A stretch of 64,000 bases of DNA from Paracoccus sediminicola (lineage in GTDB: Bacteria > Pseudomonadota > Alphaproteobacteria > Rhodobacterales > Rhodobacteraceae), in assembly GCF_027912835.1 (NCBI RefSeq), contig NZ_CP115768.1, positions 2,331,501-2,395,500 of the forward strand, in the 5' to 3' direction. Position 1 is the first letter of the stretch, and every line of letters begins with the position of its first letter. This document shows positions 35,312 to 44,293 of the stretch, piece by piece. The notes beneath the pieces are model-generated. The model was not told where the DNA came from. It was given only the letters and a program-made list of their open reading frames with translations, and ran no database searches. The translations under genes and the position numbers were made by a program.

Positions 35312-36350
35312 CGCTGGCAGCCTGACCCGGCACTGGCCTGGCTCGACGCGGCGGCGGCCCATCGTGATCTTCGGCGCGGGCTCAATCACGCGCGACGCGC
35401 ATCTGCCCGCCTATGCCAAAGGCGGTTACGAAATTGCGGGGATCTATGACCCCGAACCGCAGAAAGCGGCGGATCTTGGCTTTCGCGCCCTCACCTCGGT
35501 CGAGGAGGCTGCGGCTGTCGAAGGCGCTGTGTTCGATCTGGCCACGCCGCCCGCCGCCCATGCCGCGATTCTCGCCGCATTACCCGAGGGCGCGCCGGTG
35601 CTGATCCAGAAACCGATGGGCATGGATCTCGCCGGAGCTTCCGAGATCCTGAGCGTCTGCCGCGCGCGCAAATTGCTGGCAGCGGTAAATTTTCAGCTGC
35701 GCTTCGCCCCGATGATGATCGCGTTGCGTGATGCCATCGCGAAAGGATGGCTGGGCGAGCTTGTCGATGTGGAACTGCACGGCGTGCTGGCGACGCCGTG
35801 GAGCCTCTGGGCGTTTCTTGACGGTCTGCCGCGGATCGAGATCACGATGCACTCGATCCATTATCTCGACAGCATACGCCAGTTGCTCGGCGATCCTGTC
35901 GGCGTGCATGCGAAAACGCTCGGCCATCCCGCACATGGGGTCGCCCAGACCCGCACATCCGCGATCCTCGATTACGGAGACCGGGTCCGCTGCACCTTGT
36001 CGATCAACCACGACTGGAATTTCGGCCGGCCCCATCAGGCCTGCGAGATGCGCGTCGCCGGGACCGAAGGCGCAGCCTATCTGCAATTCGGCGTGAATCT
36101 CGACTATCCAACGGGCGAGAAGGACATCCTGCGCCTTTGTCCCAAAGGCGGCGACTGGCTGGATGTGCCGTTGACAGGCGCATGGTTTCCTGACGCATTC
36201 ACCGGACGGATGCACAATCTTCAGCGCGCGGCTGAAGGCGAGGAGAAACTCATCTCGCCGGTCGAGGATGCATGGCGCACGATGGCGCTTGTCGAGGCGG
36301 CCTATAGATCATCCAATCAACCCGCCACACCCATCGAAAGCCTGCCCTGA
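35304..36350 (+). CDS. Gfo/Idh/MocA-family NAD(P)-dependent oxidoreductase
   Basis: A 348-residue sugar or cyclitol dehydrogenase with an N-terminal Rossmann domain ([17 protein letters not shown]) and the C-terminal GFO domain. The usual E-K-P catalytic motif reads Q-K-P ([10 protein letters not shown]), a variant to note. Substrate unknown; it could supply the sugar-dehydrogenase step at the head of the pathway, for which there is no other clear candidate here. I start at the ATG at 35304, overlapping the mutarotase stop. Confidence 0.85.
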   Translation: MSDAGSLTRHWPGSTRRRPIVIFGAGSITRDAHLPAYAKGGYEIAGIYDPEPQKAADLGFRALTSVEEAAAVEGAVFDLATPPAAHAAILAALPEGAPVLIQKPMGMDLAGASEILSVCRARKLLAAVNFQLRFAPMMIALRDAIAKGWLGELVDVELHGVLATPWSLWAFLDGLPRIEITMHSIHYLDSIRQLLGDPVGVHAKTLGHPAHGVAQTRTSAILDYGDRVRCTLSINHDWNFGRPHQACEMRVAGTEGAAYLQFGVNLDYPTGEKDILRLCPKGGDWLDVPLTGAWFPDAFTGRMHNLQRAAEGEEKLISPVEDAWRTMALVEAAYRSSNQPATPIESLP

Positions 36351-36799
36351 TGGAAATCACCCGCTACTTCGAAGACATCGAGATCGGCGAAAGCCGGGTC
36401 ACCTTTGGCCGCACCATCACCGAGACGGACTTCGTCGTCCATGCCGGCCATACGGGCGATTTCTTTCCGCATCACATGGATTCGGTGTTCATGGCCGATA
36501 GCGAATTCGGCCAGCGTATCGCCCATGGCACCATGGTTTTCGCCATAGGCATCGGGCTGACCGCGACGGTCATCAATCCGGTCGCGTTCTCCTATGGGTA
36601 TGACCGGCTGCGCTTCGTCCGCCCGGTCTTCATCGGCGACACGATCCGCACCCGCGTCACCGCCGCGCGCAAGGAGGACGATCCCAAAAGACCCAACGCT
36701 GGGCGGCTTTTCGAAACGGTCGAAGTGCTCAACCAGCATGATCAGGTCGTGATGGCCTGCGAGCATATCTATATCATCGAGAAACAGGGGACGGCATGA
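36350..36799 (+). CDS. MaoC-like hotdog dehydratase in the deoxy-sugar operon
   Basis: A 149-residue single-hotdog protein with the hydratase catalytic pattern D-x4-H in [12 protein letters not shown] and the family [11 protein letters not shown] segment. Such enzymes normally hydrate enoyl-CoA, yet here all neighbours act on free sugar acids. The start overlaps the previous stop (TGATG) and the stop overlaps the SDR start, so it is firmly in the operon. It may act on a CoA ester from a side branch or on a non-CoA substrate. Confidence 0.85.
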   Translation: MEITRYFEDIEIGESRVTFGRTITETDFVVHAGHTGDFFPHHMDSVFMADSEFGQRIAHGTMVFAIGIGLTATVINPVAFSYGYDRLRFVRPVFIGDTIRTRVTAARKEDDPKRPNAGRLFETVEVLNQHDQVVMACEHIYIIEKQGTA

Positions 36800-37527
36800 T
36801 TGATCTGACAGGAAAGCGCGTGCTCATCACCGCAGCGGGACAGGGCATCGGGCGCGCCACAGCCGAGGCCTTCGCCCGCGCAGGCGCAGAGGTTCTGGCG
36901 ACGGACATCAACGCGGAAACGCTCGCAACGCTCGACGACACCCCGGGCATCCGCACCGACCGGCTGGATGTGCTGGACGACAGGATGGTCAACGATCTGG
37001 TGGCGGCATCTGGACCTGTCGATGTGCTGTTCAACTGCGCAGGTTTCGTGCATGGCGGAACGATTTTGGACATGCCAGACACGGATCTCGACTTCGCCTT
37101 CGATCTCAACGTCCGCTCGATGATCCGCATGATCCGGGCGGTGCTGCCGGGAATGATCGAGCGCGGCGAAGGGTGCATCCTGAACATGAGCTCGGTCGCC
37201 AGCTCGATCAAGGGCGTGCCCAATCGGTTTGTCTACAGCACGACGAAGGCCGCGGTTCTGGGCCTGACCAAATCCGTCGCGGCCGACTTCGTGACTCAGG
37301 GCATCCGCTGCAACGCGATCTGCCCGGGCACGGTGCAGTCGCCCTCGCTTGACGAAAGGCTTTCGTCAACCGGCGATTACGATCGGGCCCGGCGCGATTT
37401 CATCGCCCGGCAACCCATGGGCCGGATTGGCGAGGCCGAGGAAATCGCGGATCTGGCGCTGTATCTCGCGGGGGCAAGCTATACCACCGGGCAGGCTGTC
37501 TGCATCGACGGTGGGTGGACGATTTAA
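36796..37527 (+). CDS. SDR oxidoreductase, probable 2-keto-3-deoxy-L-fuconate dehydrogenase
   Basis: A 243-residue short-chain dehydrogenase with [14 protein letters not shown]-favouring Asp in ATDIN, catalytic Ser in NMSSVASS and Tyr/Lys in [11 protein letters not shown]. The DHRS6/BDH2-like SPSLDERL segment near residue 184 is typical of bacterial enzymes that oxidise 2-keto-3-deoxy-L-fuconate to 2,4-diketo-3-deoxy-L-fuconate. That fits the neighbouring dehydratase and FAH-family hydrolase. Confidence 0.87.
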   Translation: MIDLTGKRVLITAAGQGIGRATAEAFARAGAEVLATDINAETLATLDDTPGIRTDRLDVLDDRMVNDLVAASGPVDVLFNCAGFVHGGTILDMPDTDLDFAFDLNVRSMIRMIRAVLPGMIERGEGCILNMSSVASSIKGVPNRFVYSTTKAAVLGLTKSVAADFVTQGIRCNAICPGTVQSPSLDERLSSTGDYDRARRDFIARQPMGRIGEAEEIADLALYLAGASYTTGQAVCIDGGWTI

Positions 37528-37538
37528 GGAGAAATGTC

Positions 37539-38384
37539 ATGAAGCTGCTACGCTACGGTGCACCGGGCGCGGAAAGGCCCGGGATGATCGACGCTCAGGG
37601 ACGGATCCGCGACCTGTCCGGCCATGTCGACGATATTTCCGGCGCGAATATCGATCCGGCCCGGCTGCGGGATATCGCCGAAATCGACCCGTCTACCCTG
37701 CCGCTCGTCGAGGGCGACCCGCGTCTCGGACCCTGTGTGGCGGGCACGGGCAAGTTCATCTGCATCGGCCTGAACTACTCGGATCACGCCGCCGAGACAG
37801 GTGCCGAGGTCCCGAAGGAGCCGATCATCTTCATGAAGGCCAGCTCGGCGATTTGCGGGCCGAATGATCCCATCATCATCCCGCGCGGTTCACAGAAAAC
37901 CGATTGGGAGGTCGAGCTTGCGGTCATCATCGGGAAACGCGCCAAATACGTGACGGAAGCCGAGGCGATGGATCACGTGGCCGGCTATGCCGTTACCAAC
38001 GATGTCTCTGAGCGGGCTTTCCAGATCGAGCGTTCGGGGCAGTGGACCAAGGGCAAGAGCTGCGACAATTTCGGTCAGATCGGGCCGTGGCTGGTGACCA
38101 GGGACGAGATCGCAGACCCGCAAAACCTGTCGATGTGGCTCACCGTGAACGGTGAGACGATGCAGAATGGCAGCTCGGCGACCATGGTCTTCGGGGTCGC
38201 GCATCTGGTCAGCTATCTGTCACAGTTCATGTCGCTGCATCCGGGCGACGTCATCTCGACCGGCACGCCGCCCGGCGTCGGGCTGGGGCTGAAGCCGCCC
38301 CGATTCCTGAAACCCGGTGACGTGGTCGAGCTCGGGATCGAAGGGCTGGGCCAGCAGCGTCAGGACGTGGTGGCCGACGGATGA
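37539..38384 (+). CDS. FAH-family hydrolase, probable 2,4-diketo-3-deoxy-L-fuconate hydrolase
   Basis: A 281-residue fumarylacetoacetase-fold enzyme. Metal and active-site motifs are CIGLNYSDHA, DWEVELAVIIGK and STGTPPGVGLG. It should cleave 2,4-diketo-3-deoxy-L-fuconate to pyruvate and L-lactate, the last step of the non-phosphorylating L-fucose route. AAGGAG precedes the ATG at 37539. The stop overlaps the dehydratase start by 4 bases. Confidence 0.88.
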   Translation: MKLLRYGAPGAERPGMIDAQGRIRDLSGHVDDISGANIDPARLRDIAEIDPSTLPLVEGDPRLGPCVAGTGKFICIGLNYSDHAAETGAEVPKEPIIFMKASSAICGPNDPIIIPRGSQKTDWEVELAVIIGKRAKYVTEAEAMDHVAGYAVTNDVSERAFQIERSGQWTKGKSCDNFGQIGPWLVTRDEIADPQNLSMWLTVNGETMQNGSSATMVFGVAHLVSYLSQFMSLHPGDVISTGTPPGVGLGLKPPRFLKPGDVVELGIEGLGQQRQDVVADG

Positions 38385-39652
38385 GGATCACCGGGCTGCG
38401 CAGCTTCGATCTGCGCTTTCCCTCCGAAGGCGCGCTCGACGGCTCGGACGCGATGAATCCCGATCCGGTCTATTCGGCTGCCTATGTCGTGCTGGAAACC
38501 GATGCCGGGTTGGAAGGATTTGGGCTGACCTTCACCATTGGACGCGGCAACGAGCTGTGCGAGGCTGCCATCCGCGCCCTAGCGCCTCGCGTCGTCGGGC
38601 TGGATCTGGACTGGATCCGCGAGGATCCGGGCCGGTTCTGGCGCCATGTAACGGGCGATAGCCAGCTTCGCTGGGTCGGCCCCGACAAGGGGGTCATCCA
38701 TCTGGCGACCGGCGCTATCGTCAACGCGGTCTGGGATCTGTGGGCGCGGGCCGAAGGTAAGCCGGTCTGGCGACTTGTGGCCGATATGCGCCCCGAAGAC
38801 ATTCTCAGGATTGTCGATTTCCGCTATCTCTCCGATGCGCTGACCCCGAACGAGGCGCGCGAAATCCTCGAACGCGCCACCGATGGCCGCGAGGCGCGCA
38901 TCGCCGATCTCGAGGCCAATGGCTATCCCTGCTATACCACTTCGGCCGGTTGGCTCGGCTATCCGGACGACAAGCTGCGTCGGTTGTGCCGCGAGGCGAA
39001 GGCCGCCGGGTTCACCCATATCAAGATGAAGGTGGGCCGCGATCTGGACGATGACATCCGGCGGCTGACCATCGCCCGCGAGGAACTCGGCTGGGACGTC
39101 GCGCTCATGATCGACGCCAACCAGGTGTGGGAGGTTGGGCAGGCCGTGGACTGGGTCGACAGACTGGCCTTCGCCAAGCCCTATTTCATCGAAGAGCCGA
39201 CCTCGCCCGACGACGTGCTGGGCCACCGAACCATCCGCGAGGCGGTCGCGCCGATACGTGTTGCCACGGGCGAAATGTGCCAGAACCGGATCATCTTCAA
39301 GCAGTTCATCACAGCCGGTGCAATCGACGTGGTCCAGATCGACGCCTGCCGTCTGGGCGGATTGAACGAGGTGCTTGCGGTGCAGCTCATGGCCGCGAAA
39401 TACGGGCTTCCGGTCTGGCCCCATGCAGGAGGGGTGGGGCTGTGCGAATATGTGCAGCATCTGTCGATGATCGACTATGTCGCCGTCAGCGGCACGCGCG
39501 AGGACCGGCGGATCGAATTCGTCGATCATCTTCACGAGCATTTCACCGACCCCTGCGAGATCCGCAACGGCGCCTATATGCCGCCGGATCAGCCGGGATT
39601 TTCGATCCGGATCAAGGACGAGACGCTGGCGCGGTTTCGCTTCCCCGGCTGA
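38381..39652 (+). CDS. L-fuconate dehydratase (enolase superfamily)
   Basis: A 423-residue enzyme that removes water from L-fuconate to give 2-keto-3-deoxy-L-fuconate. It shows the long L-fuconate dehydratase/ENOSF1 form: early GSDAMNPDPVYSAAYVVLET, CYTTSAGWLGYPD, base KMKVGRD, metal ligands in MIDANQVW, FIEEPTSPDD and ATGEMCQN, and His in WPHAGGVGLCEYVQH. This is the most specific marker of the pathway in the cluster. It ends the operon; a hairpin and a convergent alcohol dehydrogenase gene follow. Confidence 0.93.
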   Translation: MRITGLRSFDLRFPSEGALDGSDAMNPDPVYSAAYVVLETDAGLEGFGLTFTIGRGNELCEAAIRALAPRVVGLDLDWIREDPGRFWRHVTGDSQLRWVGPDKGVIHLATGAIVNAVWDLWARAEGKPVWRLVADMRPEDILRIVDFRYLSDALTPNEAREILERATDGREARIADLEANGYPCYTTSAGWLGYPDDKLRRLCREAKAAGFTHIKMKVGRDLDDDIRRLTIAREELGWDVALMIDANQVWEVGQAVDWVDRLAFAKPYFIEEPTSPDDVLGHRTIREAVAPIRVATGEMCQNRIIFKQFITAGAIDVVQIDACRLGGLNEVLAVQLMAAKYGLPVWPHAGGVGLCEYVQHLSMIDYVAVSGTREDRRIEFVDHLHEHFTDPCEIRNGAYMPPDQPGFSIRIKDETLARFRFPG

Positions 39653-39659
39653 GCGAGGA

Positions 39660-39682
39660 CGGGCGAGGACCATCCCCGCCCG
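39660..39682. terminator. Weak hairpin between convergent operons
   Basis: CGGGCGAGGA (39660-39669) can pair with TCCCCGCCCG (39673-39682) with one mismatch and a 3-base loop. No T run on either side, so at best a modest bidirectional terminator. Confidence 0.35.
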
Positions 39683-39709
39683 GAACACATCTGTCTGACG
39701 ACCGCTTGC

Positions 39710-40837
39710 CTAGTCGAAGACGATCACCTGCCGGATCGCGTCGCCCGCCGCGAGGCGTTCGAACCCCTCGTTGATCTCATCCAGACGCAGCCGATGGGTC
39801 ATGAGCTTCTCGATCGGCAGCTTGCCGGTCTGCATGAGTTTGGCAAAGCGGGGAATATCGCGAAGCGGCACGCATGAACCCACATAGGAGCCTTTGATGC
39901 AGCGCTCTTCAGCAGTGATAGATACCGGCGGAAGCGAGATACGCGCGTCTGGATGTGGCAGTCCCGCTGTCACGGTGGTTCCGCCTCGCCTTGTGATCCT
40001 ATAGGCAAATTCCAGCGCCGGCGCGGCGCCGGCCAGCTCGACGGCCAGATCGACACCGCCGCCTGTCCATTCCTTCACCCGAGCCTCGGCGCCCTCTTCC
40101 GTCGGGTCGATCGCATGGGTGGCACCCAGTTCGAGCGCCTGCTTCCTTTTGTCCTCGGACAGATCCACAGCCACGGTCGTTTCGGCACCGGCTGCGACGG
40201 CCCCCAGCAATCCGGCCAGCCCGACCCCGCCGAGCCCGACGATGGCGCAGCTTTCGCCCATCTTGAGCGCACCGGAATTCAGCACCGCCCCCACGCCGGT
40301 CAGAACGGCACAGCCAAGAAGCGCGGCCTTGTCGAGCGGAATGTCGTCATCGATGCGGATGCAGGAATTTTCGGACATCACCGCATGGGTCGAAAAGGCC
40401 GATACACCGATGTGATGGTTGACCACCTGCCCATCCACGCTGATCTTGCGGTCCCCCCCGAGCAAGGTGCCCTCCGCACCGGCCGCAGCGGCAGGCTCGC
40501 ACAGAGCGGGCCTGCCTTCGGCGCAGGGCACGCAGTGACCGCAGGAGGGCACAAAGACCATCACGACATGATCGCCTTCTTTCAGCCGCGACACACCTGG
40601 CCCAACCGCTTCGATCACCCCGGAGGCTTCGTGGCCAAGCGCCACCGGCGTGTCGCGCGGCCGGTCACCGTTGATGACAGAGAGATCCGAATGGCATAAA
40701 CCCGCCGCCGCCATGCGCACCAGAACCTGGCCGGGCCCCGGATCGGCAAGTTCAGCTTCGACAATATCGAGCGGCTTGCTTTCTCCATAGGGGCGCGGCA
40801 GCGACATTTCCCTGAGCAGGGCGACTTTGGCCTTCAT
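39710..40837 (-). CDS. Zinc-dependent alcohol dehydrogenase (class III-like MDR)
   Basis: A 375-residue medium-chain dehydrogenase. Catalytic zinc ligands lie in AGLCHSD and ALGHEASG, the structural zinc site is the four-Cys set in SCGHCVPCAEGRPALC, and the Rossmann motif is GLGGVGLAG followed by an Asp (VAVDLSEDK) for NAD. It is the last gene of the minus-strand operon with the branched-chain-type ABC importer. It may oxidise an alcohol or hydroxymethyl product released from the imported compound. Confidence 0.9.
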   Translation of the reverse strand: MKAKVALLREMSLPRPYGESKPLDIVEAELADPGPGQVLVRMAAAGLCHSDLSVINGDRPRDTPVALGHEASGVIEAVGPGVSRLKEGDHVVMVFVPSCGHCVPCAEGRPALCEPAAAAGAEGTLLGGDRKISVDGQVVNHHIGVSAFSTHAVMSENSCIRIDDDIPLDKAALLGCAVLTGVGAVLNSGALKMGESCAIVGLGGVGLAGLLGAVAAGAETTVAVDLSEDKRKQALELGATHAIDPTEEGAEARVKEWTGGGVDLAVELAGAAPALEFAYRITRRGGTTVTAGLPHPDARISLPPVSITAEERCIKGSYVGSCVPLRDIPRFAKLMQTGKLPIEKLMTHRLRLDEINEGFERLAAGDAIRQVIVFD

Positions 40838-40863
40838 CGGATCTCTCCTGTGGTGGCTGCCGG

Positions 40864-41901
40864 TCAGCGTATCGCGACCGGATTGATGATCGACTGCACC
40901 GCGCCTTCGAGACGGGGCTGGCCAAGCACGAACATGAACTCGGTCACACCGTCATCTACAAGCTGCTGAGTGGCCATGTTCTCCAGAATATAGACCCCGT
41001 TCTTCGCCAGCAGCTCCTGATGCGCGGAAAACGCGGTTCCTTCGGGCCCCGGAACCGCGTCCAGCCCCCACGTGTCCGCCCCGACCGCGATGGCGCCTTG
41101 TTCGGCAAGCCAGGCTGCGGCAACCCGGTCGATCCCCGGCTCTCCTTCCGCGAAGCGTTCCGGCTCGCTTTCGATCAGGCTCAGCCAACCGGTATGCAGC
41201 AGAACGACGTCGCCTTCCTCCACGGTGAGATCGCTGTCCTCGAGAATGCTCTGGATCTCGTCGAGCGAGATATATTCGCCGGCCTCCATCACATCGACGC
41301 CGCGCGCGCCGGCCACGTCGATGACCAGTCCGCGGGTCACGATGGGCGGGATGTTGTGAATGCCCATCTTCGTCAGGCCGCCAGTCGTCACATAGTCGGC
41401 AGGAGTGTTCCCGTTATAGAAAACATTGTCGATTCCCAGATGTCCGAGACCGTCGATCTGGCTGCCCAGACCCACCCAGCCCATGATGACATCATCCACA
41501 TAGGTCATTTTATTCGGCCCGATCGAGCTGCCCCCCTCCTGGCCCGGCATGAAGATATTGATGTCGAGTTCCCGAACGCCGAAGCCGGGCGTGTTTGCGC
41601 CGACCGGAATGCCGAGCGGATAGGCCTTCCCTTCGGTCACCAGCTCTGCGGCCTTCAGCACCAGTTCCGGCGACAGCAGATTGGCGGCGCCGAGTTCGTC
41701 ATCGGCTCCGTATGTCGAGGGGAACCAGTCTTGGGCGGCGCTGTCCTCGGTGGCAGCGCCATCTTCTGACTCTGCCTGATCGGCGCCCGCCTGAGCCTCG
41801 GCGGCTGCGGCGGGTTCCGCGTCGTCACTGGCCTCCTGCGCCATGAGCGAGCTCGACAACAACGCTGCTCCGGCCAGAATGGCTGTAAATGCGGTTTTCA
41901 T
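40864..41901 (-). CDS. Exported cyclase-family (kynurenine formamidase-like) hydrolase
   Basis: A 345-residue PF04199 metallohydrolase. Residues 1-21 are a signal peptide (ends S-S-S-L-M-A-Q), then comes an Ala/Glu/Asp-rich linker of about 35 residues, then the hydrolase domain. The metal-binding motif reads GLGSQIDGLGHLG: Gln-x-Asp replaces the His-x-Asp of kynurenine formamidase, a known-looking subfamily variant. GGGAGGAAAC precedes the ATG at 41901. A periplasmic hydrolase acting on a lactone, ester or amide before uptake by the adjacent importer is plausible. Confidence 0.85.
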   Translation of the reverse strand: MKTAFTAILAGAALLSSSLMAQEASDDAEPAAAAEAQAGADQAESEDGAATEDSAAQDWFPSTYGADDELGAANLLSPELVLKAAELVTEGKAYPLGIPVGANTPGFGVRELDINIFMPGQEGGSSIGPNKMTYVDDVIMGWVGLGSQIDGLGHLGIDNVFYNGNTPADYVTTGGLTKMGIHNIPPIVTRGLVIDVAGARGVDVMEAGEYISLDEIQSILEDSDLTVEEGDVVLLHTGWLSLIESEPERFAEGEPGIDRVAAAWLAEQGAIAVGADTWGLDAVPGPEGTAFSAHQELLAKNGVYILENMATQQLVDDGVTEFMFVLGQPRLEGAVQSIINPVAIR

Positions 41902-41926
41902 CGTCAGTTTCCTCCCTTTTTGAATA

Positions 41927-42604
41927 TCAATGGGCCGGAGTTTCATCCTGCGCCGACGGGTTGCGCTCGGTGATCTCTCCGCGCTCGATCACGAAAAGCG
42001 AGTCGATCAGACCCGCAGAATGGACGTGGTCGGATTCGGACAGCAGCACCGACAGGCCCTCGCCCCGCAGCGATGAAATTACCTCGATCAGACGCTGGGC
42101 GAGCGCCGGTGCGACGCCCTCGAATGGTTCATCCAGGAGCAGCAGCCGCGTGCCGATCATCATCGCACGACCCAGCGCCACCAGCTTCTGCTGCCCGCCC
42201 GAAAGCGCCAGCGCCCTGCGTTCCGAGAAGCGCGCGATCTCGGGCATGAGCTCATAGACCATGCTGAGCCGCTTTTCGTATCCGCCCTGACCGGTGGCGC
42301 GGATCGGCAAAAGGATATTTTCCTCGACGCTGAATTCCGGGATCAGGCGCCGATCTTCGGGCATGTAGCCCACGCCGAGCGATGCGCGGATATGTGCGGG
42401 CGCCGACGTGACGTCCTGGCCGTCAATCATAACGGTGCCGCCCGAGGGCGGGATCAAACCCATCACCGCCCGCATGAAGGTGGTCTTGCCGGCCCCGTTG
42501 CGGCCCACAAGACCGGCAGAGGACCCGCTGCGGATCGACAGGCTGGCACCGCGCAGGATGGTGGTCCCTGCTATGCCGGCATCGAGATCGCGTGTCTCAA
42601 GCAT
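41927..42604 (-). CDS. livF: Branched-chain-type ABC transporter ATPase (LivF)
   Basis: A 225-residue ATPase with Walker A GRNGAGKTT, signature LSGGQQKLVALGRA and Walker B LLLLDEPFEGVAP. The short form with G-Y-M-P-E-D-R-R is typical of LivF. I start at the ATG at 42604, inside the last codons of livG; the frame extends upstream only as a shadow of livG. Confidence 0.92.
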   Translation of the reverse strand: MLETRDLDAGIAGTTILRGASLSIRSGSSAGLVGRNGAGKTTFMRAVMGLIPPSGGTVMIDGQDVTSAPAHIRASLGVGYMPEDRRLIPEFSVEENILLPIRATGQGGYEKRLSMVYELMPEIARFSERRALALSGGQQKLVALGRAMMIGTRLLLLDEPFEGVAPALAQRLIEVISSLRGEGLSVLLSESDHVHSAGLIDSLFVIERGEITERNPSAQDETPAH

Positions 42605-43355
42605 GGGCGCCTCCGACCACATACTGCCGCACCTTGTCGTTGCGCAGCACCTCTTCGGTCGGCCCATCCGCGAGGATCTGACCTTCATAGAAGGCCACGG
42701 TGCGCCGCGCGAAGCGCTCGACGATATCCATGTCGTGCTCGATGAACATAAGCGTCGTTTCACCGTCCTCAAGCGGCTTGATGACGGTCTCCATCATCTC
42801 GATCTTTTCATCGACGGACACGCCAGAGGTGGGCTCGTCCAGCAGAATGACGGCAGGGTCGTTGACCGCCGCCATGGCGATATCGAGCTGCTTCTTGACA
42901 CCTTGCGGCAGCGTTCCCACAACGTGATCGCCAAACCGTTCCAGACCGAAACGTTCCAGGACAACGCCCGCGGCCTCGACCCGCGCGGCCGTGATGGACG
43001 GCGCCCAAAGCCCGCCGCTGGTTTCCTTGGCGGCGACATCTGCGATCATCAGGTTTTCCAGCGAGGTCAGCTCGGGGAAGATCTGGCTGATCTGGAAGCT
43101 GCGACGGATCCCGGCACGCGCCGTATCCTTGGGCGACCAGCCGGTGATGTCCTGGCCCCGAAAGCTGATCCGACCGGTGGAGGGCGTGAGATACCCGGTC
43201 ACCATGTTGACGAACGTCGTCTTGCCAGCGCCGTTGGCACCGATCACGGCGAGTGTCTCACCAGGATACATGGCGATGGAGATGTTCTCTGCCGCGACGA
43301 CGCCGCCGAAGCTTTTGCCAAGTCCTTCCGTGCGCAGGATGGCTTCGCGGGTCAT
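42597..43355 (-). CDS. livG: Branched-chain-type ABC transporter ATPase (LivG)
   Basis: A 252-residue ATPase with Walker A GANGAGKTT, the LivG-type signature LPQGVKKQLDIAMA in place of LSGGQ and Walker B VILLDEPTSGVS. The ATG at 43355 overlaps the livM stop (ATGA). Pairs with LivF to power the LivH/LivM channel. Confidence 0.92.
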   Translation of the reverse strand: MTREAILRTEGLGKSFGGVVAAENISIAMYPGETLAVIGANGAGKTTFVNMVTGYLTPSTGRISFRGQDITGWSPKDTARAGIRRSFQISQIFPELTSLENLMIADVAAKETSGGLWAPSITAARVEAAGVVLERFGLERFGDHVVGTLPQGVKKQLDIAMAAVNDPAVILLDEPTSGVSVDEKIEMMETVIKPLEDGETTLMFIEHDMDIVERFARRTVAFYEGQILADGPTEEVLRNDKVRQYVVGGAHA

Positions 43356-44293
43356 GCTTTTCTCCGTTTCTGCACCAGAGACCACAGCCCGTCAGGCAGC
43401 AGCAGGATCACGCTCAGCATCACCGCTCCGAGGATCATCTGCCATGCGTTCGGCGCGATATCGAGCGCATAGGTCCTCACGAGTTGCAGCAGGAAATACC
43501 CAATTACCGGCGCGATTGCGCTGCCACGCCCCGCGAGCAGCGCGACAAAGACGAATTGGCCCGACGTCGTCCAGTTCGTCATCGTCGGATCGACATGCCC
43601 GGTCGAAATGGCGAACAGACCGCCGCCGAGCCCAGACAGCGCAGCGGCAACGGCAATCGCGATGAACACGATCCGCTTCGGAGAAGCGCCCAGATATTCC
43701 AGCCTGATTTCATTCTCGGCCACGGCTTCGCACAGCATACCTGCGCCCGAGCGCAGATAACGCGCCACGACGAGGCAGGACAAGACGGTGAGAGCGGCGG
43801 TGACACCATAGGTTATCGCAGGCCGGATCGCACGTTCGGGTGACCAGCCCAGATAGCTGACCGGCGGGATATTGAAGCCGTCGGTGGACCCCAGCCATGA
43901 TGCCCGGACGAGAAGTCCGTAGAGGATCATCGACACGGCCAGTGACAGCATGGCGAAGAAGATTTCCCGGTAGCGCGCAAGAAGCAGGCCCAGCACTGCG
44001 CCGGTCAGCAGTGACGCCAGGATCGCCGCGGGCAGCAGCAGAGCCGCATCGGTGATGCCCAGCTTCGCCGCCAGCATCCCGACCGCATAGCCGCCGATAC
44101 AATAGTAAAGGCCCTGCCCGAAATTCACCAACCCTGCGCGCATCTGAAGCGCGACGCCAAGCGCGACAAGACCGCCCGCCAGCGCCGTCTGCAAAAGAAA
44201 GCGCAGCCACCCCGGCAAAAAGAACCCGGCGATCAGCAGGCAGGCGAGGATCGCTATATAGATATGTTCGCGGCGGAAATCCGTCTTCGTCAT
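43352..44293 (-). CDS. livM: Branched-chain-type ABC transporter permease (LivM)
   Basis: A 313-residue permease with 8-9 helices and the LivM features GLVNFGQGLYYCIGGYAVG and the docking loop ENEIRLEYLGASPKR. Overlaps livH by 4 bases. Confidence 0.92.
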   Translation of the reverse strand: MTKTDFRREHIYIAILACLLIAGFFLPGWLRFLLQTALAGGLVALGVALQMRAGLVNFGQGLYYCIGGYAVGMLAAKLGITDAALLLPAAILASLLTGAVLGLLLARYREIFFAMLSLAVSMILYGLLVRASWLGSTDGFNIPPVSYLGWSPERAIRPAITYGVTAALTVLSCLVVARYLRSGAGMLCEAVAENEIRLEYLGASPKRIVFIAIAVAAALSGLGGGLFAISTGHVDPTMTNWTTSGQFVFVALLAGRGSAIAPVIGYFLLQLVRTYALDIAPNAWQMILGAVMLSVILLLPDGLWSLVQKRRKA

